Source of the DNA: JASLBX01 sp036374175
GTDB taxonomy: Bacteria; Actinomycetota; Actinomycetes; Jiangellales; Jiangellaceae
Assembly: GCA_036374175.1 (NCBI GenBank)
Contig: DASUUH010000081.1
Coordinates: forward strand, 1-37,265
DNA: 37,265 nt
Direction of reading: 5' to 3'
Positions 30,304-37,265 of this stretch are shown piece by piece. How positions within the stretch are numbered: position 1 is the first letter of the stretch; the number at the start of each line of letters is the position of its first letter. Made by a program: the position numbers and the translations under genes. Below the pieces are notes generated by a model. The model searched no databases and was not told where the DNA came from. It saw only the letters and a list, made by a program, of their open reading frames with translations.

Positions 30304-31242
30304 CTACCATTTCTGTTCGAACCTGTTCCGCAGCCAGATCGCGAAGGAATTCATCAGCAGCAGGACTGCCAGCATGATGATGATTCCCGCCGCTGCCACC
30401 TCCGGCATGCCTTCCTGCGCACGGCGCGCATAGTTATAGATCAACACCGGCAACGCCGTGAAGCCACCTTCAAAGAGGTTGGGCAGGAATGTCACGAAGG
30501 TAGAAGCTCCCAGCAGCAGCAATGGCGCGGCTTCACCCAGCGCGCGCGACACCGCCAGGATTACACCGGTGAGAATGCCAGGTGTGGCCGCCGGCAGTAC
30601 CTGGCGCCAGATGGTTTGCCACTGAGTCGCACCCAGAGCCAGCGACCCTTCGCGGATCGATGGCGGCACAGCTCTAACTGCCTCCCGCGACGCGATGATC
30701 ACCGTCGGGAGCACCAAAAGAGTCAGCGTTATCGCGCCGGCGAACAGGACGGTACCGATTCCGATCGGGCCCCGGGCGATAAAGGCAAGCCCCAGGATGC
30801 CGTAGATGATGGCCGGAACGGCCGCCAGATTCTGAATATTGAGCTCGATGAGCCGGTTCCACCAGCGATCTCTCCGGGCATATTCTTCCAGGTAGATCGC
30901 CGCTGAGACGCCTACCGGAACCGTCATCAGCACGACGAGGCCCATGAGGTATGCGGTGCCGACGATCGCTTCTCGGAAGCCGGCGCGCTCCGCATTGGCC
31001 GATGTGGACTTCGTCAGCAGATCGAAACTCAGCCGGCCCTGACCTTTGATGAACGCGTCGATCAAGATCGCCGCGAGGCCAACCATGGCGATACTTACCG
31101 CGATGACGAGCAGTCCGAGGAAAAGCCGATTCCGCAGGACCTGGCCGCCAGGCTGACGCTCAAGGCTGGCCAGCGTGGCCGACCGCGCCCCGCCCGCGGC
31201 GAACTTCACCCGGCCACTTGTCCGGTTCAGGTCGGTGCTCAC
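30304..31242 (-). CDS. pstA: Phosphate ABC transporter permease
   Basis: The product is 312 residues with six membrane helices and the inner-membrane permease loop (REGSLALGATQWQTIWRQVLPAATPGILTG, EAA motif with GEAAPLL). GTG 31242 overlaps the pstC stop as GTGA, indicating coupling; the longer upstream frame is the pstC region. It forms the channel with PstC. Confidence 0.95.
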   Translation of the reverse strand: MSTDLNRTSGRVKFAAGGARSATLASLERQPGGQVLRNRLFLGLLVIAVSIAMVGLAAILIDAFIKGQGRLSFDLLTKSTSANAERAGFREAIVGTAYLMGLVVLMTVPVGVSAAIYLEEYARRDRWWNRLIELNIQNLAAVPAIIYGILGLAFIARGPIGIGTVLFAGAITLTLLVLPTVIIASREAVRAVPPSIREGSLALGATQWQTIWRQVLPAATPGILTGVILAVSRALGEAAPLLLLGASTFVTFLPNLFEGGFTALPVLIYNYARRAQEGMPEVAAAGIIIMLAVLLLMNSFAIWLRNRFEQKW

Positions 31243-32195
31243 TCGTACACCTCCCGGAACCTGCGGACGAACCGAATACTGATCAAGTTCATCACCAACG
31301 TCATGGCGAACAGCAGGACGCCGACGGCGAAGATCGTCTGGTACTCGACCGTGCCGGTGGCGATGTCGCCCGTCGCGGTGACTCCGATGTACGACGTCAT
31401 GGCCTGCACGATCTCCACCGGGTTCATGGAGATGTTCGGCCGGTTGCCGGCGACCATCAGTACGATCATGGTCTCGCCGATGGCTCGCGAGATCCCGAGC
31501 ACGACTGAGGCGACGATGCCCGAGAGCGCCGCCGGCACCACGACGCGGAGTGCGACGCGCATCTTCGACGCGCCGAGCGCATAAGCGCCCTCGCGCAACC
31601 CCGCGGGCACCGAAGACATCGCATCCTCGGAGATTGAAGTGATGATCGGCACGATCATGAGTCCGACGCACAACGCGGCAGCCCCCGCCATGAATGCTCC
31701 TGGCGGGCCGCCAAGGAATCTCCCCGGCCAGATATCACGAAGCAGTGGGATGAGAAAGTAGAAGCCGAAGAACCCGATCGCCACCGTCGGAATGCCGGCG
31801 AGCACCTCCAGCATCGGCTTGACGACCTTTCGCACCCGCCGCGGCGCATATTCACTCAAGTAGATGGCCGCGCCCAGCCCGATTGGGATGGCAAAGACCA
31901 TCGACCAGAGCACGACATTGAGGGTGCCGACGACGAGGGGCAGGACACCGAAGAACGCTTGGCTGGGGAACCATTGGGTTGAACCGAAGAACTCTGTGAG
32001 CGGAACCTCCCGGAAGAATCCGATGGCAGGTCCGAGCAATGAGACCACGATTGCGGTGGTCGTGATCACAGAAAGCACCGCGCAGAGAGTCAGAAAGACC
32101 TTGATGGCCTTCTCTCCGTACCTGCGGCTATCCGCCTCGAGGCGGCGGGCCGGCAGGCCCGCCGCCTCTAGGGCACCTGAGTCTTGTAATGCCAT
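31239..32195 (-). CDS. pstC: Phosphate ABC transporter permease
   Basis: The product is 318 residues with six membrane helices (LTLCAVLSVITTTAIVVSLLGPAIGFF at the N-terminus) and the permease loop LREGAYALGASKMRVALRVVVPAALSGIVAS, then AIGETMIVLM. ATG 32195 lies 45 bases after pstS. It is coupled to pstA by GTGA. Confidence 0.95.
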   Translation of the reverse strand: MALQDSGALEAAGLPARRLEADSRRYGEKAIKVFLTLCAVLSVITTTAIVVSLLGPAIGFFREVPLTEFFGSTQWFPSQAFFGVLPLVVGTLNVVLWSMVFAIPIGLGAAIYLSEYAPRRVRKVVKPMLEVLAGIPTVAIGFFGFYFLIPLLRDIWPGRFLGGPPGAFMAGAAALCVGLMIVPIITSISEDAMSSVPAGLREGAYALGASKMRVALRVVVPAALSGIVASVVLGISRAIGETMIVLMVAGNRPNISMNPVEIVQAMTSYIGVTATGDIATGTVEYQTIFAVGVLLFAMTLVMNLISIRFVRRFREVYE

Positions 32196-32240
32196 TCGCT
32201 ACTGGCCGTCCGTTACTTTTCGGGCGATATCGGTCCGAGC

Positions 32241-33254
32241 CTACGACCCGCCATGCAGGTCAGCGACCCGCGCCTGCGACTCGGCAAGCTGGTCCTCATT
32301 CATCGGAATGAAGGTGGCCTCCGTGGTGATCTGCTCCTGGTTCTCCAGGTAGAAGTCGACGAATGCCAACACCTCCGGCCGCTCCAACGCCTGCGCCGAC
32401 GGGTAGACGAACAGTGGGCGGCCGAGCGGCGCGTAGGCACCGGTCAGAACGTTGTCGAGGGTCGGCTCGACGCACTCGCCAGTGTCCGGGTTGACGACAC
32501 TCAGCGGCTTGACGGCACCTCCCGCGGTCTCGATGTACGAGAACGGGATGAACGCCGATGCGCCCGGGTCGCTGGCAACACCGTTGATGGCCGCCGCGTC
32601 GTCCTCACCGATGCTGTTGTAGTCGGTCCGGATCCGGCCGGTCTCGCCGTTGACTTCCTCGGTCCAGTAGTCGAAGGTGCCTGAGTCAGAACCGGGACCG
32701 AAAAGGGTCAGGGGTTCGTCGGGCACTTCGGTGTCCAGACCCTGGATGTCACCCCAGCTGTCCACCGGGCTGTTCAGATCCCACACCTGGTTCAGCGCCT
32801 CGACCGAAATGCACTCGAGCGGGTTGTCCGGGTGGACGACCGCGCTCAGCGCATCGTTCGCCACCTGGATCTCAGCGAACTCGATGCCGTTGTCGGCACA
32901 GAGGGCGGCTTCTTCGTCCTTGATCGGCCGGGACGCATCGGAGATGTCGGTCTCACCGATGCAGAAACGCTCGAATCCGCCGCCGGTGCCGGACGTACCG
33001 ACCGTCACCTGCACGTCCGAGTTCTCCGCCTGGAACAGCTCGGCAGCGATCTCAGACAGCGGCGCTACCGTGCTGGAGCCGTCGATCAGAACGGACCCAG
33101 AGAGTCCCTCCCCGTCGGGGCTGCCGTCGTTGCTGGCGTTGTCGACCGAGTCATTACCCGTATTTGCGTCATCGTCGTCGCCACCACAAGCGGCTAGGGC
33201 GAGTGCGACCACACCGACAACTGTCGTTGCCTGCAGCCACTTCTTAGAGATCAC
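32241..33254 (-). CDS. pstS: Phosphate-binding lipoprotein
   Basis: The product is 337 residues with a lipoprotein signal (TTVVGVVALALAAC, lipidated Cys23), an acidic/Asn/Ser linker, and the PBP-like phosphate domain (LIDGSSTVAPLSEIAAELFQ, TSGTGGGFERFCIGETDISDASRPI, LFGPGSDSGTFDYW). It binds phosphate outside the membrane and delivers it to PstC/A. GTG 33254 has GAGGGAG upstream. PHO-box-like repeats lie at 33379-33452, so phosphate starvation should induce it. Confidence 0.95.
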   Translation of the reverse strand: MISKKWLQATTVVGVVALALAACGGDDDDANTGNDSVDNASNDGSPDGEGLSGSVLIDGSSTVAPLSEIAAELFQAENSDVQVTVGTSGTGGGFERFCIGETDISDASRPIKDEEAALCADNGIEFAEIQVANDALSAVVHPDNPLECISVEALNQVWDLNSPVDSWGDIQGLDTEVPDEPLTLFGPGSDSGTFDYWTEEVNGETGRIRTDYNSIGEDDAAAINGVASDPGASAFIPFSYIETAGGAVKPLSVVNPDTGECVEPTLDNVLTGAYAPLGRPLFVYPSAQALERPEVLAFVDFYLENQEQITTEATFIPMNEDQLAESQARVADLHGGS

Positions 33255-33378
33255 TTCGTCTCCCTCAATGTTCCGTCTCAGGCGGGTTCGGTACCCGCCG
33301 GATGCGAGCCCCCCGGACGTCGACGCCGGGCGACAGTTGAGATGGAACGGGGTGATTCTGAGCGGCTTGCGGTGAGCA

Positions 33379-33396
33379 GGTGAACAGACGGTGAAG
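33379..33396 (-). promoter_or_regulatory. PHO-box-like pair upstream of pstS (proximal)
   Basis: On the reverse strand CTTCACC (33396-33390) and GTTCACC (33385-33379) are spaced by 11 bases, matching PhoP direct-repeat units. A -10-like CAGAAT follows about 20 bases downstream. Confidence 0.6.
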
Positions 33397-33423
33397 GCAA
33401 ACCACCAAGTTGATGAAGGGTCC

Positions 33424-33452
33424 CGTGACCTTGCCGTGACGAAGAGGTGAAC
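33424..33452 (-). promoter_or_regulatory. PHO-box-like triple repeat upstream of pstS (distal)
   Basis: On the reverse strand GTTCACC (33452-33446), CGTCACG (33441-33435) and GGTCACG (33430-33424) follow at exact 11-base steps. It lies beside the 3' end of arsC. The region 33255-33467 otherwise holds no gene. Confidence 0.55.
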
Positions 33453-33467
33453 GACCGCTGGTGACCG

Positions 33468-33926
33468 TCACATCGACGGTGGTACCTCCAGTTCTTCCAG
33501 CAGCCGCCGGACCCGGCGTTCGATGTCATCCCGGATGGGCCGGACGGCTTCGAGCCCTTGGCCGGCGGGGTCGTCGAGTTGCCAATCCTCGTACCGCTTT
33601 CCAGGGAAGATTGGGCACGCGTCCCCACACCCCATGGTTATCACCACGTCGGCGGCACGGACGATCTCGTCCGTCCACGGCTTCGGGAACTCTCCAGAGA
33701 TGTCGATGCCGCGCTCGCGCATCGCCTCGACAACAGCTGGGTTCAACTGATCGGCGGGCTCGGAGCCGCCGGACCACGCCACCGCGCGATCTCCGCCCAA
33801 GTGCCGGAACAAGCCCAACGCCATCTGTGAGCGCCCCGCATTGTGGACACACAGGAACAGCACGACCGGCAGTCCGTCCGTTTCTTGTGCCATGTCGTGC
33901 TCGGGGTTCAGATTGGACTCCGCCAT
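33468..33926 (-). CDS. arsC: ArsC-type arsenate reductase (LMW phosphatase fold)
   Basis: The product is 152 residues with the LMW-phosphatase P-loop CVHNAGRSQ (CX5R) and the segment MGCGDACPIFPGKRYEDW that marks the arsenate reductase branch. In actinobacteria this family works with mycothiol or thioredoxin. ATG 33926 has GAGAGGA upstream; a longer frame from 33986 overlaps the ArsR fusion gene. It lies ten bases after that fusion gene and upstream of pstS. No arsenite efflux pump gene is seen in the window. Confidence 0.88.
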   Translation of the reverse strand: MAESNLNPEHDMAQETDGLPVVLFLCVHNAGRSQMALGLFRHLGGDRAVAWSGGSEPADQLNPAVVEAMRERGIDISGEFPKPWTDEIVRAADVVITMGCGDACPIFPGKRYEDWQLDDPAGQGLEAVRPIRDDIERRVRRLLEELEVPPSM

Positions 33927-33936
33927 GAGCGTCCTC

Positions 33937-34617
33937 TCAGTGTTGATTGCCTGCCAGCACGCCGGCCAGCCGGTCGATGCGGTCATTCAAGGCGTCGAAG
34001 GCACGCTCGAAGGCATCGGTGGCAGTACTGAGCGCCGGATCAGGGATCGACCAGTGCAAGTGCGGCACGCCGTCGCCGGCCAGCTCCTCGTAGGCGTGGT
34101 CACACACCGCCACGACGAGGTCAGCGGCGCGCACGACGTCGCGGACGTGCGCTGTTGTAGCCCGCCGCAGTTCCAAGCCATGCCGTCTAGCGACGGCCAC
34201 GGCCCTCGGATTTACGTGCGGTGCGGGCCGGGTGCCGGCCGACGCCACCGGCACGCCCGCCCGGCTGGCCCACAGGGCGGCAGCCAGCTGTGAGCGAGCC
34301 GAGTTCTGCGTGCAAACGAAAACTACTCGCGGCACGATCTGCGGCCAATGCGGGGCGGCCATACCGAACCCGTCCGACGAGAGCTGTACGTACGTCCGCC
34401 GCCGGTCGGCCTCTGATCTGCGCCGGATGATCACACCAGCGTCCGCGAGGACGCCGAGATGATGCGCGATCAGGTTGGACGGCATGCCGAGGGCGCGACC
34501 GAGCTCACTTGGAGAAGCGTCGGTCATTGCGAGCGTGTCGACGATGGCGAGTCGAGCAGGGTCGCCGAGGGCAGCATGGATTGCCGCCCGCCGCTCATTA
34601 GATTGCTCAGCACCCAT
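33937..34617 (-). CDS. ArsR-type regulator fused to LMW phosphatase/arsenate reductase
   Basis: The product is 226 residues. The N-terminal winged helix (about 8-85: LGDPARLAIVDTLAMTDASPSELGRALGMPSNLIAHHLGVLADAGVI) is ArsR-like, but no cysteine occurs before residue ~100, so the classical As(III)-binding Cys motif is absent. The C-terminal LMW-phosphatase domain has VFVCTQNSARSQ (CX5R). ATG 34617 is leaderless, inside the palindrome ATTGAGTCAAT. It leads arsC and lies upstream of pstS. Confidence 0.87.
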   Translation of the reverse strand: MGAEQSNERRAAIHAALGDPARLAIVDTLAMTDASPSELGRALGMPSNLIAHHLGVLADAGVIIRRRSEADRRRTYVQLSSDGFGMAAPHWPQIVPRVVFVCTQNSARSQLAAALWASRAGVPVASAGTRPAPHVNPRAVAVARRHGLELRRATTAHVRDVVRAADLVVAVCDHAYEELAGDGVPHLHWSIPDPALSTATDAFERAFDALNDRIDRLAGVLAGNQH

Positions 34618-34654
34618 TGAGTCAATGTTCGCTGAGCAAACCTCATCATGTCAA
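34616..34654 (-). promoter_or_regulatory. Promoter and ArsR-like operator of the fusion gene
   Basis: TTGACA (34654-34649, reverse strand) is a consensus -35; GAACAT (34630-34625) is 18 bases downstream. The palindrome ATTGAGTCAAT (34616-34626) covers the start codon and resembles ArsR sites (ATTGA-N-TCAAT). Binding by the encoded regulator would be autorepression. Confidence 0.6.
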
Positions 34655-35009
34655 TCGACGACGGCACAGATCATGATTGGGTTGCCGTCTGGATCGGCGA
34701 CGTACGCCATGCGCTCACCCCACGGCTGGTCGGCCGGCGCAAGCAACATTGCGTACCTTCGCCGTTCGAGATCGTCTACCGCTTCGTCGACGTCGTCGAC
34801 ATAGAGGCACAGCTCAAAACCACGGGCGCCGGGCTCCACCGGACGTCCATGCAACGACTCGCCCGGACCCGCCAGGGCGATGCCAGTTGAGTCGTCCAGC
34901 TTGAGCGCGACGAACGCCGCTTCGCCGTCGTCAGGAAACCGATAGGTCTCGGCGAAGCCGAGTCGTCCCTGTAGAACGCGAGCGCTCGCGGCAGGTCAGC
35001 GGTGTTGCG
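34651..35009 (-). pseudogene. Decayed VOC/glyoxalase-family gene
   Basis: Read on the reverse strand, NTADLPRALAFYRD is followed, after a one-base loss near 34962, by RLGFAETYRFPDDGEAAFVALKL in the next frame, then GFELCLYVDDVDEAVDDL and MAYVADPDGNPIMICAVVD to the stop. This is the body of a VOC (glyoxalase/bleomycin-resistance-like) protein. The usual first strand and start codon are missing; stop codons precede the remains. Its 5' end meets the 5' end of the TetR gene. Confidence 0.75.
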
Positions 35010-35011
35010 CT

Positions 35012-35602
35012 ATCCCGGAGCAGGCGGCCGGCTTACGCGAGCGGAAGAAGGCCCGAACCCGGGCAGCGATCCAGGATGCCGCCCTCCGCCTCTACCTCAA
35101 GCAGGGGTACGACGCGACGACGGTGGACCAGATTGCCGAAGCGGCCGACGTGTCACCCAGCATGTTCTTCCGGTACTACCCCACCAAGGCCGAAACGGTG
35201 CTGTACGACCGGCTGGATCCGGTGTTCATGGAGTCGTTCACCGAACAGCCGGCTGAGCTCAGCCCCGCCGCGGCCCTCCGTGCGGCAATGCGGGATGTGC
35301 TCACCCGGCTGGCGCACGAAGAATTCGAACTTGAGCAGGCTCGGTGGCACCTCATCGCTGAGGTACCGGAGCTTCGGGCCGCTTTAACCGAACGGATCGC
35401 ACCGCTCGGGCAGATGGTGGCCGAAGCGCTCGCCAAACGTATCGGGCGCGAACCGGACGATCTGGCCGGGCGCGTGTGGACCGGCGCGCTGTTCGGCGGG
35501 CTCATGGCGGCGGTCTTCGCGGCCTTGAAGGACGGCGGCGACGTCATGGCGTACGTAGAACGCGGCATCTCGCAGCTGGAGGAACACGGCCTCCAGCTAT
35601 GA
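35012..35602 (+). CDS. TetR-family transcriptional regulator lacking a standard start codon
   Basis: The in-frame product reads PEQAAGLRERKKARTRAAIQDAALRLYLKQGYD and then TVDQIAEAADVSPSMFFRYYPTK, a complete TetR HTH, followed by a ligand domain of about 130 residues (EQARWHLIAEVPELRAAL and on). No ATG, GTG or TTG lies between the in-frame stop at 34943 and GTG 35123, which is inside the HTH. ATC 35012 would be the only start-like codon. The gene may be inactive, start at ATC, or give a truncated protein from 35123. Confidence 0.6.
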   Translation: MPEQAAGLRERKKARTRAAIQDAALRLYLKQGYDATTVDQIAEAADVSPSMFFRYYPTKAETVLYDRLDPVFMESFTEQPAELSPAAALRAAMRDVLTRLAHEEFELEQARWHLIAEVPELRAALTERIAPLGQMVAEALAKRIGREPDDLAGRVWTGALFGGLMAAVFAALKDGGDVMAYVERGISQLEEHGLQL

Positions 35603-35697
35603 GGCCGGCCTGGTTCGCTTGGCGTGGTACCGGCCGACGCACCGCGGGACAGCCGCTTCTCGTCACGACGGTCGACATTTGTAGGCGCTGAGCGGGT

Positions 35698-35709
35698 ATA
35701 CCTAGGTAT
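35698..35709 (+). promoter_or_regulatory. 12-bp palindrome over the start of the DUF6343-like gene
   Basis: ATACCTAGGTAT is a perfect palindrome that overlaps a TATACC -10-like box and the ATG at 35708. It suggests operator control or is chance; no regulator is assigned. Confidence 0.4.
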
Positions 35710-35995
35710 GGGCAGGGAGGACCATCCGCCGGGTCACCACGAGCGGTACGAACGCGGGCTGGATGACTATCACGACCCGACCGCCGGCTTCGGCGGCGCG
35801 CCGGCGGCTCGCAGCGCGCTGACCCTCCGACTCCTCCTGGCCGGGTTCGGCTTCGTTATCAGTGCCGTCGTCACCTTCCTCGCTGCCCGAGCCGATCTGA
35901 CGTGGCTAATGCTCCTCGCCGTCGTGTTCGCCGTCATCGCTGCGATCGACTTCACGTGGGTGATGCAGCGGAAGCGCCGAGGCGAACCCGGCTAG
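35708..35995 (+). CDS. Small two-helix membrane protein (DUF6343-like)
   Basis: The product is 95 residues with an acidic/His-rich N-terminus (HHERYERGLDDYHDP) and two membrane helices (LTLRLLLAGFGFVISAVVTFLA; LTWLMLLAVVFAVIAAIDFTWV), ending in positive residues. The layout and the RSALTLRLLLAGFG segment resemble DUF6343 proteins of actinobacteria. ATG 35708 is preferred; a frame from 35624 would add an unlikely Arg/Ser-rich stretch. Function is unknown. Confidence 0.7.
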   Translation: MGREDHPPGHHERYERGLDDYHDPTAGFGGAPAARSALTLRLLLAGFGFVISAVVTFLAARADLTWLMLLAVVFAVIAAIDFTWVMQRKRRGEPG

Positions 35996-36041
35996 CTCTG
36001 CAGGGCGTGAGCCGCAGGTCATATTGCGCCGTGCCCGCATG

Positions 36042-36123
36042 TGGGCCGCCCACCAGTGTTGACGACGTACCTACATGGCCGCATGCATGTAGGTACGTCG
36101 CGCCGCCTGCTGAACGTGATCGA
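36042..36123 (+). repeat. 82-bp hairpin repeat element, copy B
   Basis: It starts TGGGCCGCCCA and ends TGAACGTGATCGA. A perfect 15-bp stem, CGACGTACCTACATG (36063-36077) with its complement at 36086-36100, has an 8-base loop. It shares outer ends with copy A, and the pair at internal positions 29 and 52 is changed G-C to C-G, a compensating swap. It lies between the DUF6343-like gene and ung. Confidence 0.75.
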
Positions 36124-36158
36124 CCGGAACCCTGGGGTTGGGGGTATGGTGTGGGGCC

Positions 36159-36836
36159 ATGCCGGCGCGTCCCCTGTATGAGCTGGTCGACCCGGGTTGG
36201 GCCAACGCCCTGGAACCGGTCGCCCCTCGGATAGCCGCGATGGGCGAGTTTCTCCGGGCCGAGCTGGCCGCTGGCCGTACGTACCTGCCGGCCGGGCGCA
36301 ATGTGCTCCGAGCGTTCACCCAGCCGTTCGATCGGGTCAGGGTGCTCATCGTCGGACAGGACCCGTATCCGACGCCGGGCCATGCCGTAGGCCTTAGCTT
36401 TTCGGTGGCCCCGGAGGTCCGCCCGTTGCCACCCAGCCTGATCAACATCTTTCGCGAGTACTGCGACGACCTCGGGTATCCGGAGCCGGCGACCGGGGAT
36501 CTGTCGCCGTGGTCCGAACACGGTGTCCTGCTGCTCAACCGAGCTCTTACCGTCGGACCGCGTCGTCCCGGTTCCCACCGGAACAAGGGCTGGGAGGAGG
36601 TCACGGAGCAGGCGATCCGCGCGCTTGCCGCGCGAGGTACCCCCATGGTGGCGATCCTCTGGGGAAGGGATGCCCGGAACCTCCGCCCGCTGCTCGGTGA
36701 CGTACCCTGCATCGAATCCGCTCACCCGAGCCCCATGTCGGCACGCGGGGGCTTCTTCGGCTCGCGCCCGTTCAGCCGGGCCAATCAACTGCTGGCCAAC
36801 CTCGGCGCCGATCCCGTCGACTGGAAACTCCCTTAA
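36159..36836 (+). CDS. ung: Uracil-DNA glycosylase, family 1
   Basis: The product is 225 residues. It has the water-activating loop GQDPYPTPGHAVGLSFSV (Asp68), the segment LLLNRALTV and the HPSPMSA loop (His189). It excises uracil from DNA to start base-excision repair. ATG 36159 is chosen: TATGGT lies eight bases upstream, while the GTG/ATG at 36138 reads through the promoter. It starts after repeat element B. Confidence 0.94.
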   Translation: MPARPLYELVDPGWANALEPVAPRIAAMGEFLRAELAAGRTYLPAGRNVLRAFTQPFDRVRVLIVGQDPYPTPGHAVGLSFSVAPEVRPLPPSLINIFREYCDDLGYPEPATGDLSPWSEHGVLLLNRALTVGPRRPGSHRNKGWEEVTEQAIRALAARGTPMVAILWGRDARNLRPLLGDVPCIESAHPSPMSARGGFFGSRPFSRANQLLANLGADPVDWKLP

Positions 36837-37086
36837 ACGCCTGTTCGGTCGGCACTCGGCAGCTTCGTGTCACTTTGGTAATGCCAGTTGCGCAGACTGC
36901 TGCTACGCTGCATCGAAGTTGTTGCAGTTGCAGTTCCACGCACGTTCCCGAACGCCCGCGGGGCACAATCGCTCCCGGGCGTTTGCCATAGATGGCTCAG
37001 GTACGCGAGATGGAGCCACGACAGCAGCGGCGGAAGCGGTCCGCGAAGGATGCGGGCCACGTACGTCCCAGGAGGACTTGAGCACC
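36837..37086. other. Intergenic / 5' untranslated region of the cold-shock gene
   Basis: This 250-base region has no credible gene. An 8-bp stem AACGCCCG/CGGGCGTT (36951-36958 with 36976-36983) lies in it and might be part of a long, structured cold-shock leader or a terminator. An AGGAGG RBS is at 37070-37075. Confidence 0.4.
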
Positions 37087-37265
37087 ATGGCACAGGGAAC
37101 CGTCAAGTGGTTCAACAGCGAGAAGGGCTTCGGCTTCATCGCTCAGGACACCGGTGAGGCGGACGTATTCGTCCACTACACCGCGATCGCGACTGAGGGC
37201 TTCCGCACGCTGGACGAGAACCAGCGCGTGGAGTTCGACATCGTGCAGGGTCAGAAGGGCCCGCA
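37087..37265 (+). CDS. Cold-shock protein (CspA family), 3' end outside the window
   Basis: The visible 59 codons begin MAQGTVKWFNSEKGFGFI, with both RNA-binding motifs (KGFGFI and VFVHYTAI). The normal length is about 65-70 residues, so only a few codons are missing. AGGAGG precedes ATG 37087 by eleven bases. It is an RNA chaperone binding single-stranded nucleic acid. Confidence 0.95.
   Translation, partial: MAQGTVKWFNSEKGFGFIAQDTGEADVFVHYTAIATEGFRTLDENQRVEFDIVQGQKGP

Noticed and set aside
29393..30433. 346-codon forward frame opposite pstB
   Set aside because: pstB on the reverse strand has all ABC ATPase motifs.

Overview
The window is about 37 kb of GC-rich DNA from an actinobacterium. 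The evidence is a set of typically actinobacterial genes: mycothiol synthase (mshD), an atypical GlnR-type regulator, an HBHA-like protein with its HTH and DUF2516 partners, sseC next to a CysA-type rhodanese, a mutT1-type NUDIX/phosphatase fusion, and a nitrobindin. The order sseC, rhodanese, thioredoxin-like gene, then glnR and mshD resembles the mycobacterial Rv0814c-Rv0819 neighbourhood, and HTH-hbhA-DUF2516 resembles Rv0474-Rv0476. The genus cannot be fixed from the sequence. Many starts (GTG or ATG) sit 6-8 bases after a TANNNT box, so leaderless transcription appears common. No tRNA or rRNA gene was seen.

Layout. 1-6.6 kb: tyrosine phosphatase, LppM-like lipoprotein, a small hypothetical, an L,D-transpeptidase with two peptidoglycan-binding repeats, an ECF sigma/anti-sigma pair, an exported protein, and an AlaX-type editing protein. 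6.6-8.0 kb: DUF2516, HBHA-like and XRE regulator. 8.0-13.9 kb: amino-acid permease, asparaginase II and dtd (with a mirror-image divergent promoter), ygfZ, a Fur-family gene, nitrobindin, a 33-residue membrane protein, a DsrE-like gene, and a discoidin-like membrane protein. 13.9-16.3 kb: a sulfur operon (DUF4395, rhodanese, sseC) preceded by a 25-codon putative leader peptide, plus a membrane thioredoxin. 16.3-18.7 kb: a zinc anti-sigma/ECF sigma pair, a membrane protein and a MoaD/ThiS-like gene. 18.7-21.4 kb: glnR-like, mshD, and an AbiEi/DUF559-like gene split by a frameshift.

21.4-34.6 kb is a phosphate island: ppk, CYTH-CHAD, mutT1, pit with its DUF47 partner, a membrane Ser/Thr kinase and pstSCAB. 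Next to pstS are an arsenate reductase and an ArsR-phosphatase fusion. PHO-box-like GTTCACC repeats at 11-bp spacing lie before pstS, and a weaker pair before ppk, suggesting shared phosphate control. 34.6-37.3 kb: a decayed VOC gene facing a TetR gene that lacks a normal start, a DUF6343-like membrane protein, ung, and the start of a cold-shock protein.

The most unusual signal is a set of three dispersed intergenic elements (59-140, 3665-3746 inverted, 36042-36123). Each is exactly 82 bp, with conserved ends and a hairpin centred at the same internal position. The hairpin stem differs between copies but stays paired. A second family of hairpins (13914-13961 and 16272-16370) shares arms of the form TGATCATG-N4-TTCGG.
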